Positions 1 through 11,943 of a DNA stretch of 64,000 nt are shown here, piece after piece. The stretch's first letter is position 1, and each line of letters starts with the position of its first letter. Under the pieces are notes generated by a model that saw only the letters and a list, made by a program, of their open reading frames with translations, was not told the origin of the DNA and searched no databases. Source of the stretch: Drosophila pseudoobscura (taxonomy: Eukaryota > Arthropoda > Insecta > Diptera > Drosophilidae); NCBI RefSeq assembly GCF_009870125.1, contig NC_046679.1:24738001-24802000 (forward strand). Direction: 5' to 3'. Both the position numbers and the translations under genes were made by a program.

Positions 1-635
1 CGCTATTGCTAGACTATTGGGGGTAGACTCGTGCTACGTTAGGGGACGTATTAGAATGGGGGGGAATATTAGAATGCATTTATGCGATTTTTACTCTTCT
101 ATGATTCCCACTAAGATCAGTCAATTGTAAAATGAATGACGCTAAAAGGTTAAACTTTTTTTTATTGCGCTAGTCACATTCAAATTATAATTCGTATAGA
201 AAGTTATTTATTTAAATCTAATAAATTAAATCCATTTTAGTAATTCTAATTTAATTGCAAATTTTTTAAATGCAATTTTTTTTTAAATTTAATTTTTATT
301 TTTTTTTTATTTCACAAGAACAACTAGTACCAAGTATTCCAAGTTCGTTAATCGACTGTAACTTTTTTTTTTTAGTTGTTAGTTGTTTTTAAATCACATA
401 GTAGACCATAATTGTACAAACGCACACGCACGAATACAATGATATGGTGTTATTTGGTGGACATGGTGTTTATGCGTAGGCGACGCGTAGCGTAGCAGTG
501 CAGACGTGTAGACGGTGGGAGGAGAGGAGTCCAACTTGCGGGGCGGGGAGGGCCACCGTCATACGACTACTAACTGAGGAATTGAGGAACTGTGAAACTC
601 GGTAAATGGGGAACTGAGGGAACGACCACGGGCAC

Positions 636-666
<31 letters not shown>

Positions 667-785
667 TATGTCATGTGTTGTTTGTGTGTAACTGTGTGTG
701 TTTTATGGTTGTTGTTCCTCCCCCTTCCCACAACGCTCTTGTTCCTGTTATTGTTATTGTTGTGTATTATTTACTTGGACCTTAG

Positions 786-810
786 ACTCTCTCTCTCTCT
801 CTCTCTCTCT
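786..810. repeat. (CT)n microsatellite
   Basis: An uninterrupted CT dinucleotide run of about 25 bases. It causes spurious serine/leucine-rich open frames on the plus strand and arginine/glutamate-rich ones on the minus strand. Confidence 0.95.
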
Positions 811-2699
811 GATAAGATTCTGAGCAGAAGCGTGTGGTGGGGGAGTGGTGGGGGGATGCGTGATGTGATGGGCCTCTCCGGGCAATGCGTACAAGAATAC
901 GTGAATCACTTGCAAGGAAATTTTGTTTATTTCGATGCGGCTGATTGATGATCATGTTGATCCCAGAAAATGCATTAAGATTGTAATATTGTTCCTGGAA
1001 CTGTATGCGAATATAGAAGACTATTAAGTTTTTTTTTTCTTGGAAAAAAACAAGTTGAGTCACAGATAATTTTCCACTAAAGCGAAAGGAACTGCAAAGC
1101 AGCGAATAATTAAGAGAATAGAAGTACGGGTCCTTACAAAAAATCATTGTATTTTCTAGGTCGATTAGTAGTTTCATAGTTTCAATATTCCAAAATTAAG
1201 CAAGAAACAATAAACCTTAGATTTTCATATATGTATGTAGATTTATTATAGATTTATTGTAGCTCTCTGTAGCAGTCATTAGATATGATACTGATATTGC
1301 TTTTTGATTCAGGAAAGATCGAGTTATACTCATGATACCCTCTGAAATCTGCAAGGGTATGTACATATATACATACATACATATATGAATTGCGTAATTG
1401 ATACCATTTTAGGTATGTGCGCGCCTCCAAAAAATTCAAAGCCACAAAAACAAGAACAACAAAAGCCCAACTACAATCGACAGAACAGAACAGAACTGAA
1501 CTGAACAGAGGCAATAAACCCACAAATGCGTGCCTGTCTGCATGGGTGTGTGCGTGACGAGAGCGTGAGAGGGAGTGCGGAGAGAGAGTGAGGCGAGCGA
1601 GTGGAAGCGTGTGTGTGGAGCGATTAGAAGACGCGCGTCTAAGTTCAAGGCCAAGAAGTTCACAGCATAAACAGCAATAACAGCAAGCAGTGCAAAGCAG
1701 AGCAGAGCTGAAGCGAGCTAGCAGTAAACGCAGCACAAACTGCACACAAAAAACGCTTTTATTGTGTGTGGGTTGATGTTATTGTTCCTTTACTTTTTTT
1801 TGCCATCGCTGCGAAAAAGGTCAATGACACCTGTCTGTTTGTCTCGCTCAGCGCACCACTCACACACACACCAACACACGCCGAGCAACACACACACATG
1901 CTTATCACTTGGCCACCACTCTCTTACTCTTGCTCTTGCTCGTGCTCGTGCTCTGCTTTACCTCTTCCCTCTCGTTCTTGCATGCGCGCCAAAGCAGCAG
2001 CAGCAGCAGCAGAACCAGCACCGTTTAGACATGTGGTCAGAGCATTATATGTATTTTTTCATTCGCTTTTTTCGGTCGGTTTTTTCGCCTGTCTCTCTCG
2101 CTCTCCTCTCTGCTAATTAGTGTGGCCAAATTATGCGCCCGAAATTTCCAATGCCGAACCCGCCCCACGCCCCACGCCGCCTCCCGACAGACCGACAGCT
2201 TATATGGATATCCATATGTATGTACGAGAGTGTATTTGTGTGTGCCTCCCAGTCAGTCATACACATACGTCATCAACAATAGCCGGACAAACAATTTCCG
2301 GTTTTTGCCACACAAAAATATATAAAAATATACAACAAAAAATAATATAACAAAACTTGGCCCGGGGTCCCGTCATTGCCTCATCCTCTCAAGATTTTAT
2401 GTTATTTTATTTTTTGTTTTACTTTTTTTTTGTTTTTTTGATTTTTTAACAATTTGTTTTGCGGCAGCTTATTTTTGTCACAAGCGCACACACACAAGCA
2501 TGTAGAACCAATACCCATACAGCTGCAAATACAACTCGATTTAAAAATAAATAAATTACGCACAAATACAAATACATTGGCCAACATTCTTTGGGGCCTC
2601 GACTCGTCAAAAATATAGCATGATTAATACAAAAATAAATGCTACGCTATTTTTGCTTTTGTTTTCCCTTTTTTTATGGCATTTTTCTTTTATTATACA

Positions 2700-2740
2700 A
2701 TAATAATACACGCACACACACACACACGCACACACACAAA
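2700..2740. repeat. (CA)n microsatellite
   Basis: An interrupted CA/CG dinucleotide tract, typical of Drosophila non-coding DNA. It is one of many in the left flank; others lie near 1,861-1,900, 4,605-4,627 and 5,093-5,120. Confidence 0.9.
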
Positions 2741-5539
2741 TATATACAATAATAAAAACAACAACTCACGGCGCACAGCAAGTGGGCAGCCCCACCCCAC
2801 CCCACGAAACCACCGCACCACACCGCACAGCGGCATGCCAATTAGTGCTTATGCTTTTTAATTAGAAGGCGGAGCCAGGCCCCAACCCACAGCCCACAAC
2901 CCACAGAGCCCACAGCCATAGGAACCCCAATCCCAGAGCCAGACAGACCCATCTCATCATCAGTTTTGGCCTGTGAGGAGGTAAGATGGGCTTCCTTTTC
3001 CTATTTTCCCACCACCCAAAGTTTCATTTGGTTGCAATTTTCCTATATATGAAAATATGAGAGCCCGTTCACTGGACAGTCAGCAGGAGGTCACTTCTAA
3101 ACTCTCACTTCTCTATCTGTTCATATTTTTCTTTCTTCAACTACTGTCACATTTCTCTATATGTATGCATGTCCGATAGATACATATTTGTGACCTGCCA
3201 CAAATTGGGTCCATTGTATCTGGTCGTAGACCTTTTTGATCTTTTTTCCCCAATATTGACCCACCAATTGACCACGAAGATTTTTCGGTTTCAAAGATCT
3301 GTGATCCCCTGAAATGCTGTCAAGTCTTCTTATTTTCTAGGTAGACTAGATGGCAGAGATTCAGCGATTATTCGGAGCTGACTGAGCGCTTTCTTTGATC
3401 CTAAAAAAAAAATAAAAACTGCCAACAGGACTACCACAACAGCAAAACTATTTTTTGTGAAATAAAAGGACATTCAATTAAGACCTGAACCCCATCGGTG
3501 AATACCCGAATCCACAAACTGTTTAAAAAATTAATTAAATTTGAATTGGTAACATGTAAAAATATTATTTATTAAAATTGTTACTCAAAGTTGATGAAAA
3601 TACGTATCCGGACAACAACAAACACCCAAAAAAACCGGCATTGTTCCTCTCGCTCTCTAGATGTACGTACACTCTCAGAGCGCGAGCCCACAAAGACAGA
3701 GAGTGCGAGAGAGACAGAGAAAGAGAGAGTGTGTGGCTGGCTGCGCTCTCTGCTCATTCTCATTCACAAAACAAGACGTAAACGTTGGCGAAACAAGCGG
3801 TTATTTCTAGAAGAGGAATGAGAGGAGGAAGCACAACAACAACAGAGAGAGACGGCTAGGAGATATGATAGATATGGAACAACAACAACAACAACAACAA
3901 AAGCAACAACAGCTTCGCATAAATTGCTGCTGCGTAATTTCTGTACGAGTATTTTTCTAGCTCTCTCCCTCTCTCTCTAGTTAAGTTTTTTGCATTTTTT
4001 TGTCTAGCTATGATTTTTGTGTGTTCCCTCTCCAGTTACGTTTCGTCTTTTTCGGTTTTATATTTTCTAGCTCATGTAGCCTTAAACCTTTTCCATAGAT
4101 AGAATGCCCATATCTGCATTAATTTGTTTCTAATTTTCATGTATTTTCCATTTCTGTAGCTCAGAATGGTTCAACTCCGAAGGTACCTTGTTCCTGTTTT
4201 TTTTTTAACTAGGCCTCTGGTGAACTACTCTCGCCGACACAATCCTTAAAATAATAAGTACTCGGAAACCACCCATAAACCATAATCAATAGCCACAGAT
4301 GGCAGAATACATATTTTTGTTTTGATTTTTAGTTTGCAATTTTTGTTTTTATACCAGTTTCTGGTTACGTTTCTGTTTTTGTTTTTTTTTCCACATTTTG
4401 ACTCACCTTTTTGCACAGCATTTGTTTTCCAACATTGTAATTGGTGTAGTAGTAGTTTATTCTCGATTTTGGGGTGGTTGTGCGCCTATAGGTATGGGTA
4501 AATAATTAATTTAAGAACTTTTTCCCGGCAATTTCTTCTTGTATTTTGATATTGATTTCAAAAACAGAACAGAAACGACGCACTTTCTCAGACGCAGGCG
4601 TATTTACACACACACAAACACACACACTGGCATTTTTCCTTCTTATGTTTTATTTGCGTGCTTTCGTTTTGCGCCGCAACTTCACAACACTCTCACACAT
4701 TCACGCGTGTGCACTTATATGTGTGCATACGTATGGGTGTATACAAATTTTTATTTATTTATTTACTGTGAATTTTACACACACACATACAGATGCAAGC
4801 GCGCGCGCAGCACTCTCTCTCACACACACAGGCACTTTCTGGCAACACTTGTATTTCCTGGAATTCTTTGCGCCTTCATTTACTATTATTGCTATTTTGA
4901 TTCCCTCAACTCCACTCCACTCCACAGATATTTTTTTGGGTACACTGTCGACCGGTGCACTCTGCTTTTGTTTAATATTTTCTTTTCATTCAAGAATCGC
5001 GATAAACACCAGACCCCATATCTCTCCGACTTTCTTTGGCTTGGATTTGTACACAACACTTTCTTTCTTTCTGCTTTGCTTCCACACACTTGCAGACACA
5101 CACACACACATGTGTACACAATTTTCCCAAATATCTCACACCGGGCAGAGCGGGCGGGGGAATACTTTGTTTGGATGATAAAAAAGATACTTTTCCGAGC
5201 CAACCAACCGATTTGATTGTATTTTGGTGCACACTCTTAGCGAATTTTGTTGTTTACCCACAAAACGACGCGCGCAGCAACCGCTCATTCAAAACATTCA
5301 AAAAAATTCCGACGTACTTCCGTTGTTTCGTCGTCCGCGGCAAAAATTTTTGTGATTTGAAATTTCTTGACGACGCGCTCAGCAACGCAACCAACCGCTG
5401 GTCGATTGTTGATTCTTGTCGATATGGATACTTTTGTGGGAAATATCAACGGAAATTTCTGAATTCAGAAAAAAAAATCGACAACACTGCTCGTGGTGTT
5501 TACGGGGCCGCGCGATTGTGAGACTTTGAGGAAAAACTT

Positions 5540-7480
5540 GATGCCCATCAGGCAGTATGACCCTCAGAAATATACCGAAACATATCGTTTCGTTTAAAAA
5601 TATACCGTAAATATACTGACGAATTCCAGTTCTATTTTACATATTCCTCATTTTTGATCTTCCGTGGAATTTTACTAGCTATATAAAACATTAAACCGTG
5701 CCCAGATAAATTTATACGATTAAAAATGCAATTATCTAATTGACTGGCGCACTTTAAATAATTGCTTTTGTTGCATTTTGCGTAAAAAAGGTTTTAGCGA
5801 AAAGGGTCAAACAAAAAAAACCAAAAAGGATAGTCGTTCATATTGCTCAATTTAGAGATTCTGTTGAATAATTCTGGCTAATTAAAACCCTTAGTTTTGC
5901 CCACATTGATGAATAAATTTTCTACACAATTGGTTACTTTTTAGTCCTTGCTTTTAATTTATTTTGACTAAAACAAGGTTTAAACAAAATAGTTCAACAA
6001 AAAAACAGTCGCAATGTTGCTGGTATTTAAATAATACCCTATTGTATTAATTGTATACCCTATTGCGTCAATTTGATATGAAGATTAAACGTAATTTATA
6101 AAGACTTTTTCTCAAATTAATATGTTTTAGACATTTTCATGAATATTATTATTATATTTTATATATTTATCTCGATCCTGATACCTGGGATGACAAACAT
6201 TTTCTCAAATCTATAATATCAAGTATGAAAATTAGTGTTGCCGGGAATCATTTTTGTCAACTGGTTATTAAGACAAATTCCTGGTTTTTGATCTTCCGTC
6301 GAATTTTACTAGCCATATAGATCTTTCAGATTAACCCTCATAAGTTTATATGATTGCTGAATCAATTTTGTTCAAGATTAAGTACTTTTAGGTACTCGCA
6401 TGTATTTTATTTTGACAAAAACATGGTTTAAACAGAATAACAAAATAAACAATGTTGTGACGTCAATGCTGCCGGTATTTGCAAATTAATTTCTTGTCAA
6501 CCAGAGTATGGGCAGTTGTATACCCTATTTCGTTAATATTATATAAAAATGCAGCTTTATAGCTTATACTGCAAGCTGCTTATCTTAGATTGCATTTTTT
6601 TGTCCTATTCATGCTTAAGGTGATGTATATATGTATGTATATTCTGATCCCTGTACCATATCTTGATCCCTGTAAGAAGACCACTTATTGCAAAATATCG
6701 TTCAAAACAGGGAGTGACTAGTTTCTGCATTAATTAGAGCCTGGGATGACAAACATTTTCTCAGTTCTATAACATTCTTTTCTAGGGTATGAATTGTCTT
6801 TCTCATGTTGCCGCAACATAGGCAGAATTGCAAAACATGTTGCTGCTACATTATGTTTTGCTGCACATTTTCGACGATATTCATTGGCCGAAAGAAAAAA
6901 TCGCGTGAGTTCATTTTTAACCGTTCGTAATTTGGCGGTACATTTAAACAAACTAAGTTTATATGGATATATTATATGTGGTGTATATTAAATACATTTT
7001 TCAACTAACTTATCAGCACCAATTTTAGTAGTTCAGTTCAAGTGACCTACATGGCAAGTACCCTGCTGAATGCCAATAGCAACCCCAATAATTGGGGCAT
7101 ATTCACCGTAAGTCGATATCCAAGTACAGTAATTTAAGTACATCATTTAAAAGTATGGAATGGGACTAATGTTGTCTACCGGCTATTACCGGTACCGGCC
7201 GATTCTAATAAATACCGAAATATACGGTCTTATTTTCAACATATTGCTCGTTTTTGATCTTCCGTTGAATATTATTAGCTAGATGGAACATTTAGTCATG
7301 CCCACATAGTTTTGTACGATTGATGAATCAATTTTCTACTTAACTGGCTTAATTTTAACACTTGCTTTTATTGGATTTCTATATACCGTTAAAAATGAAA
7401 TGACCCATTAAGGGTTGATTAAATCGACAAAATATACCATTATATATCGATATACCGTAAATATACCGTCGGTTCAATTT
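5540..7480. repeat. Three degenerate copies of an interspersed repeat
   Basis: The phrase TTTTTGATCTTCCGT followed by GAATWTTAYTAGC recurs at about 5,651, 6,285 and 7,251. Each copy is followed by related text about tens of bases long (an AAACATT or similar word, then CATGCCCA or similar, then TACGATTGATGAATCA-like words). Clusters of AATATACCG words precede the first and third copies. The copies are in the same orientation and strongly diverged, so this looks like an old interspersed repeat or nested relics. No coding potential is visible. Confidence 0.5.
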
Positions 7481-8106
7481 TGACTTCTGCACGCTAACTA
7501 CATATTTGCTACATATTAATTTGTTATGTAACTTTAAAAAGCGGCACCTGAAAGAAATGTTTACGTTTCAAAAATTTGTAACCATTTTTTTTCATATAAG
7601 CCAACCAAAAAATTTAGTTTTTGATGGCAAACGATCAGGAATTCGATGCTGAACACGAATTAGTATTCGATGTGGCCTGGGACATGGCTCTAAATGGCAT
7701 TTCTACATGGTTTCTACATTGGATCATTGACAACAGATGACTCCATTACGTGTTAAAATATACTGAAAAATACGATGAAAAGTATTAAATTTGCGAGGAG
7801 TATGAGCTAGAGGTGGTGGCCTTTGATTTTTGGTCACACTAAACACTAATTGGAAATTTTATTTATCCCAATTTCTGGAAAACGGCATTGAATTTTTCCC
7901 AACTGTTGGATGTTATGTTAAGCTAAATAAATTAGGCGCGAGAAAAAACGCGATGCAACACACAACCTCACCTCGTTTTTCTTACATGCCCGCAATCGTT
8001 TTCTAGCAACATGCTGGATGTTGCGAATTTATTACTTATAAATTTATAGCATGTTCCGCAACATGGGCGCGGGATGGTGCAACATTTTTCATACCCTAGG
8101 GAAAGG
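6785..8106. mobile_element. Possible relic DNA transposon with CATGTTGC-rich inverted ends
   Basis: The left end reads CTAGGGTATGAA and is followed by several CATGTTGC and GCAACAT words. The right end, about 1.2 kb away, carries the same words in inverse orientation and closes with TTCATACCCTAGGGAAAG. The two ends therefore share an inverted GGGTATGAA terminus and a GCAACATG-rich subterminal region. No transposase frame is seen between them. Related GCAACAT words occur near 55,830-55,920. A non-autonomous terminal-inverted-repeat element is the simplest reading; the family is not identified. Confidence 0.4.
7827..7845. promoter_or_regulatory. Motif-1-like core promoter element
   Basis: The sequence TTGGTCACACTAAAC contains a match to the Drosophila core-promoter Motif 1 (consensus YGGTCACACTR, bound by M1BP). 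No clear gene starts beside it, so it may be inactive or belong to a lost gene or repeat. Confidence 0.3.
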
Positions 8107-8357
8107 TTAGTTATAAAATTAAGGAAATGGTTGTCATCTAATGTCATCTCTGTTTTAAAGGTATTTCAACGATATTTTGAAGGATTTGGTCTTCTTACCG
8201 ATTGTTCATTGGATTCATTGGATTAGATCCACCGTGAACATAGAATAGAAAATCTTCCTTCTGTCGGGAAAAATTTGAAATAATGGAAAATATACATATG
8301 CATCTCTATGAATTTTTGGTGGTCCTGAAAAGGAGCGATTTGATCATGGATTAGCGC

Positions 8358-9129
8358 CTATCCATGTAAGATCGGATCCGGTTTGGGAGTAGCCACTTCC
8401 ATCACTCCCAACACAATGGCCATAAACCTACGTGGACTTCTCCGGTACTCCTGTTTTGAGGCATAAAATCCAGATGGTGGAGCACCTCGCCCACTCCCGC
8501 ACAGCTCCAGGCCCGTGCTGTTTAGCCTGTGCAAGGTGGTGAAAGGTGTTGTCCCCGGGTAGGAACACACTCGGCCAACCAGCCGTTCAACCTGGGCCAC
8601 CTCCGTGACAATCCGTGCCCGTAAATCCTCACGTACTCGATTTACAAGCGGCTAAGCTGTGTGCCACACGTCGTCGGCTGTAAACTTGAGGTTGTACAGC
8701 TGGGACAGTGCAACATCACATCCATCCACTTGTGCCTATCCGCCAATAGTTTGTGCAGGTGAACGACATCCCTTAGCACAGGGTACTCATGGGTGCCGTT
8801 CACCTTTGCCAACATATTGGCGGGGCACTCGTCGGTGGGCACATCCACGGTGCCGAATGTTGCCCAAGACATCCGCCGATCCAAAGGCCTGCGAAATAAT
8901 TGATTAATATACCAAAATTATTCATTATTATTTATTATAATGAATAGTACCGTACTAGTTGCATCCATCCAAGTTGCACATTCCACTTCACATGCAGCTC
9001 CTCGTATATCAATACGAAAGGAGCGTTCTCACAATGCTGTAGTTTGGAGATCAAGTTGATCACTCCAACGTTCAGTTCATGGGAATGGAATGCCCCTCTC
9101 GAGAGCCATGCAAAAGTTCCTCCTAGCAA
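8358..9129 (-). pseudogene. Unidentified leftward gene or gene remnant
   Basis: Three successive minus-strand open segments (about 9,129-8,935, 8,890-8,642 and 8,640-8,358) have complex, non-repetitive composition. The middle one is preceded by an acceptor-like TTTCGCAG at about 8,891 and an AT-rich stretch of intron size. Readable peptide pieces include HELNVGVINLISKLQHC, VDVPTDECPANMLAKVNGTH and LHKLLADRHKWMDVM. I do not recognise the family. The segments do not join in one obvious frame, and no start or promoter was resolved. It is either a decayed duplicate or a small multi-exon gene whose remaining exons I could not find. Confidence 0.4.
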
Positions 9130-9735
9130 TTCGTGAAACTGGTAAGAATTCTATCAAATTTCGGCTCTATATATACCAATTTCTCCTTTCCTAACTGTTC
9201 TTCTTGACAATGTCTTTACTTCTTTATTTCTTTACCTTTTGTAAAACTATATTAAAAGTTTTACTTTTACCTACCATTTGGTATGTTCGAGCAAAATTTC
9301 AATAGGAGATGGCAGCAAACCGTTTCCTTTAAAGTCTCAAGAATCTTAAGACGAGGATCCTGTTCATCTCGTCGCAGACAACGCTCCCCGAGACCCAGAC
9401 CCTGCCCTATAGCCTCCTCTGGTAGAGCATGTTTAAAACCACGAGTAGGCGTCACCCGGGGCATAGCCCCGGCAGGTATCCAAAGTCTGCATCCCTGGGC
9501 ACACCTTGGACATTGGCCATCACTCAGAGTTTTCTTCTCTTCGCCTGCCTATCATTAGACAGCATCCTTTCTACGATCCTGGTCCGGAACGTACCACGGG
9601 GAGAGTATAGTCGCACTTCCACCAGCGTGTACAGTTACGGCGGGTGCCGGTTCGCTCGTGACCCCTTGGATCCTATGACCGTTGGCCATCTTTTACTAGT
9701 ATTGGGATCGATCTACCTTTTTTATTGGGATCGAA
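9130..9735. other. Intergenic, no assignable gene
   Basis: Open frames exist on both strands (9,267-9,761), but they overlap each other, lack recognisable domains and have no clear splice signals. The composition between 9,340 and 9,700 is GC-rich and gene-like, so a fragment of something coding may be present. I cannot name it. Confidence 0.3.
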
Positions 9736-9739
9736 AAGA

Positions 9740-10219
9740 CTACATCTTCGTGTATAAATAAATGGCAACAATCAGCCCGTAGAGACCCAGGACTTCGGCG
9801 AAGATGAGGATCAGTATCATGCCGACAAAGAGTCGCGGCTGCTGGCCCGTACCCCTGACGCCTGCATCCCCAGCAATGCCGATGGCGATTCCTGCAGCGA
9901 GTCCGGGCAGGCCCACGGACAGGCCGGCGCCGAGGTGGATGAAGCCGTCGTGAACGGTGTAGCTATCGTTGATGGAGCCCGCGATCAGCACGGAGACGAC
10001 CAAGCCGTATATGGCGATAATACCGGCCATAACCACCGGTATGAGAGACTTCATCAGCATCTCTGGCTTGGACACAGCCATTTGGGCAATACCCATGCCG
10101 GACACTGCCGTGCCGTAAGCAGCTCCAAGGGCGGGGAATATAATGGCAATCGCTGCCCCAACACCCCCTAGAAAGATCGCATATGGCGGGCTGGTCTCTT
10201 GTAGTCCAGCGTCGTACAT
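9740..10219 (-). CDS. V-ATPase V0 proteolipid subunit c paralog, 159 aa
   Basis: A single-exon 159-residue frame that matches the 16-kDa proteolipid (subunit c, Vha16 family) of the vacuolar H+-ATPase membrane sector. Subunits of this kind form the rotating c-ring that carries protons. Four hydrophobic helices are visible (about residues 13-38, 56-80, 93-118 and 130-155). The proton-binding glutamate lies in the last helix in [11 protein letters not shown] (E142). [20 protein letters not shown] matches the conserved loop. The N-terminus ([13 protein letters not shown]) is short and unlike that of the neighbour. The start is the ATG at 10,217-10,219. It lies 1.1 kb downstream of a second paralog on the same strand. 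Several divergent, often male-biased Vha16 paralogs are known in Drosophila; which one this corresponds to is not clear. Confidence 0.88.
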   Translation of the reverse strand: MYDAGLQETSPPYAIFLGGVGAAIAIIFPALGAAYGTAVSGMGIAQMAVSKPEMLMKSLIPVVMAGIIAIYGLVVSVLIAGSINDSYTVHDGFIHLGAGLSVGLPGLAAGIAIGIAGDAGVRGTGQQPRLFVGMILILIFAEVLGLYGLIVAIYLYTKM

Positions 10220-10363
10220 TATCTAAAACCTTTTGTATCAGATAATAGGTATACGTACAATACACGATTCTACAGATGTTGACAGATATTCCAAGGCACT
10301 TTCTTTTCATGGGATTCCTGCAGGGATTTCTCCCTGCAATGTACCGCGATCAAAGGTTAAGGT

Positions 10364-10675
10364 TCAAAAAGGTTGATCAAGTTTGAGGTTCGAAATATAG
10401 GTGTTGGTTGTTTCGGATATACGGGATGCGCCATCTTTGGGTGCGCTATGTGAATACCTGAATAACTTTGAAAAAAAACAAACAAATTTCAAATATGAGG
10501 TATTCAGTCTAATTTTTGAGACTGGTGTCACATTGCTTTTCACATAACCCCAAAAAAAGTCCAGAGGCGTTAAATCTGGAGACCTCGGCGGCCAATTAAT
10601 ACCTTCCATTTTTTGATACCAGAGCTTCAGGGAAGTTTCACACCCATTTCGACGATATGCACATTGAGTTAGCAA
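10364..10675 (-). pseudogene. Tc1/mariner-like transposase C-terminal relic
   Basis: The minus strand reads WPPRSPDLTPLDFFWGYVKS, the hallmark segment around the last catalytic acidic residue of a Tc1/mariner-superfamily (IS630-like) transposase common in insects. The usual FFLWGY is shortened by one residue. Only about 40 residues are alignable by eye. The remainder has lost similarity, and no N-terminal DNA-binding domain or first catalytic aspartate region is evident nearby. It is a dead fragment sitting between the two V-ATPase paralogs. Confidence 0.7.
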
Positions 10676-10679
10676 ACTG

Positions 10680-11300
10680 AACGAATATTTTCAATGTACT
10701 CCAACACGTTGTTCCGGGGTAAAATTGTTTCCAAAGCTGGTCTGCTGAAGTCTAGCGGTTAAAAAATGTCAAAGTTATTCGATGGCGCACCCTGTATGTA
10801 TATTCCAGAACTCAGCCTACAGACCGGTCTGTATTCCACAAAAATATATCGTGATTATACTCGTACTGTGGTTTTAGCTCAGGAGCTCAACTTAATGATA
10901 ACTTTAATGTATTAAGATGTACCGATCGCCTGTTTGCTCTAAAACTGGTCAACAACAGCTGATCATGTTGGAATTCTGAGTGTTAATGAACCATTTTTTG
11001 GTCAGAAGTTGTTGTAGAATTGTCCTTCAAATACGGAGTGTACTTGTCTACCACAATCCGAGCTCTCACACATAGCCCACCTCAACTCATTTCTTAGCCA
11101 CCCAAAATGTTGAATCAAGTGGTCTTTCTCACATATTTTTAGGAGGTCAAAAAGTTTTTCGCCGATCCGAGTTGCGACCCAGAAAGCTTTGCCTTTTTGA
11201 TAGATAGTCTATGAAGAGATCTGCCGAGGCTCTCAGAGCATTCTTGGATTTGCCGTTTAATATTTTTTTATTTTACTGTCAACTATGAGAATCGCATCGT
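10680..11300. other. Intergenic between the two proteolipid paralogs
   Basis: About 600 bases with no gene I can support. The left part probably continues the transposase relic. The right end (11,250-11,318) is the probable 3'UTR of the upstream proteolipid gene. Confidence 0.4.
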
Positions 11301-11318
11301 GTAAGAATGAAGCCTGTT

Positions 11319-11807
11319 TCACTTAGTGTACAGATAGATGGCCACAATCAGACCATACAGCCCCAGGACTTCGGCAAAGATCAGAATCAGAATCATGCCA
11401 ACAAACAGGCGCGGCTGCTGGGCAGTACCTCGAACGCCGGCATCTCCGACAATCCCGATGGCAAAGCCCGCCGCCAGTCCCGAGAAGCCGACGGCGAGAC
11501 CGGCGGCCAAGTGAATGTAGCCCTTGCGAATGGTGTATGTGGGCGACAAAGAGCCGGCAATGAGCACGGAGACCACCAGGCCGTAGATGGCGATGATGCC
11601 AGCCATCACCACCGGAATGATAGACTTCATGATCAGCTCCGGACGCATAACGGCCATGGCTGCGATCCCCGTGCCCGACTTGGCTGTGCCGTAAGCGGCT
11701 CCCAGAGCTGAGAAGATGATGGCGGATGCGGCTCCCATGCCGCCAAAGAAAAGCGCATACGGAGGCCTATCGGCCTCACTTACTGCGGAAGTATCATCGG
11801 AGGACAT
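11319..11807 (-). CDS. V-ATPase V0 proteolipid subunit c paralog, 162 aa
   Basis: A 162-residue subunit c protein of the V-ATPase V0 ring. Four membrane helices are evident (about residues 16-41, 59-84, 96-121 and 133-158). The essential glutamate is E146 in [11 protein letters not shown]. The N-terminus ([17 protein letters not shown]) resembles the canonical subunit more than its neighbour's does. The initiator ATG is at 11,805-11,807. Just upstream is a small 5'UTR intron (donor GTAAGG, acceptor TTTACAG; about 11,820-11,870). The helices are nearly identical to the 9,740-10,219 paralog while the termini and the first luminal loop differ, so this is a diverging tandem pair. Either could be a testis-type isoform; expression is not visible from sequence. 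Confidence 0.92.
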   Translation of the reverse strand: MSSDDTSAVSEADRPPYALFFGGMGAASAIIFSALGAAYGTAKSGTGIAAMAVMRPELIMKSIIPVVMAGIIAIYGLVVSVLIAGSLSPTYTIRKGYIHLAAGLAVGFSGLAAGFAIGIVGDAGVRGTAQQPRLFVGMILILIFAEVLGLYGLIVAIYLYTK

Positions 11808-11819
11808 CTTGGTTTCAAT

Positions 11820-11870
11820 CTGTAAAGTTAACTCAGCTGAATGTTAACAAAATACAAATTGTTCCCTTAC
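11820..11870 (-). other. 5'UTR intron of the proteolipid gene
   Basis: On the minus strand the donor GAATT|GTAAGGG and acceptor CTTTACAG|ATTG frame an intron of about 51 bases, a normal Drosophila size, ending 12 bases before the ATG at 11,807. Confidence 0.6.
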
Positions 11871-11943
11871 AATTCACAATGTTCCAGTCTCGATATTTAG
11901 GTAGAACTGATACAGATATGTTGAAAGCAACGAACGACTTTGA

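Larger units (their letters stand above)
1..5530. other. Non-coding, microsatellite-rich flank
   Basis: I find no supportable protein-coding gene here. The stretch is full of CT, CA, CAA and poly-T tracts (for example 786-810, 2,700-2,740, 3,880-3,902). The open frames are low-complexity readings of these tracts. The last few hundred bases (about 5,200-5,530) are less repetitive and richer in CpG, as in a leftward 5'UTR or promoter. In D. melanogaster the InR gene lies next to E2f1 on 3R, so this could be the 5' region of InR. That is an inference from synteny, not something the sequence proves. Confidence 0.4.

Noticed and set aside
4539-5216. Overlapping 225- and 210-codon plus-strand frames
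   Set aside because: Both are readings of CA/CT-rich microsatellite DNA (runs of HTHT and SLSL), in two overlapping frames at once, with no domain.
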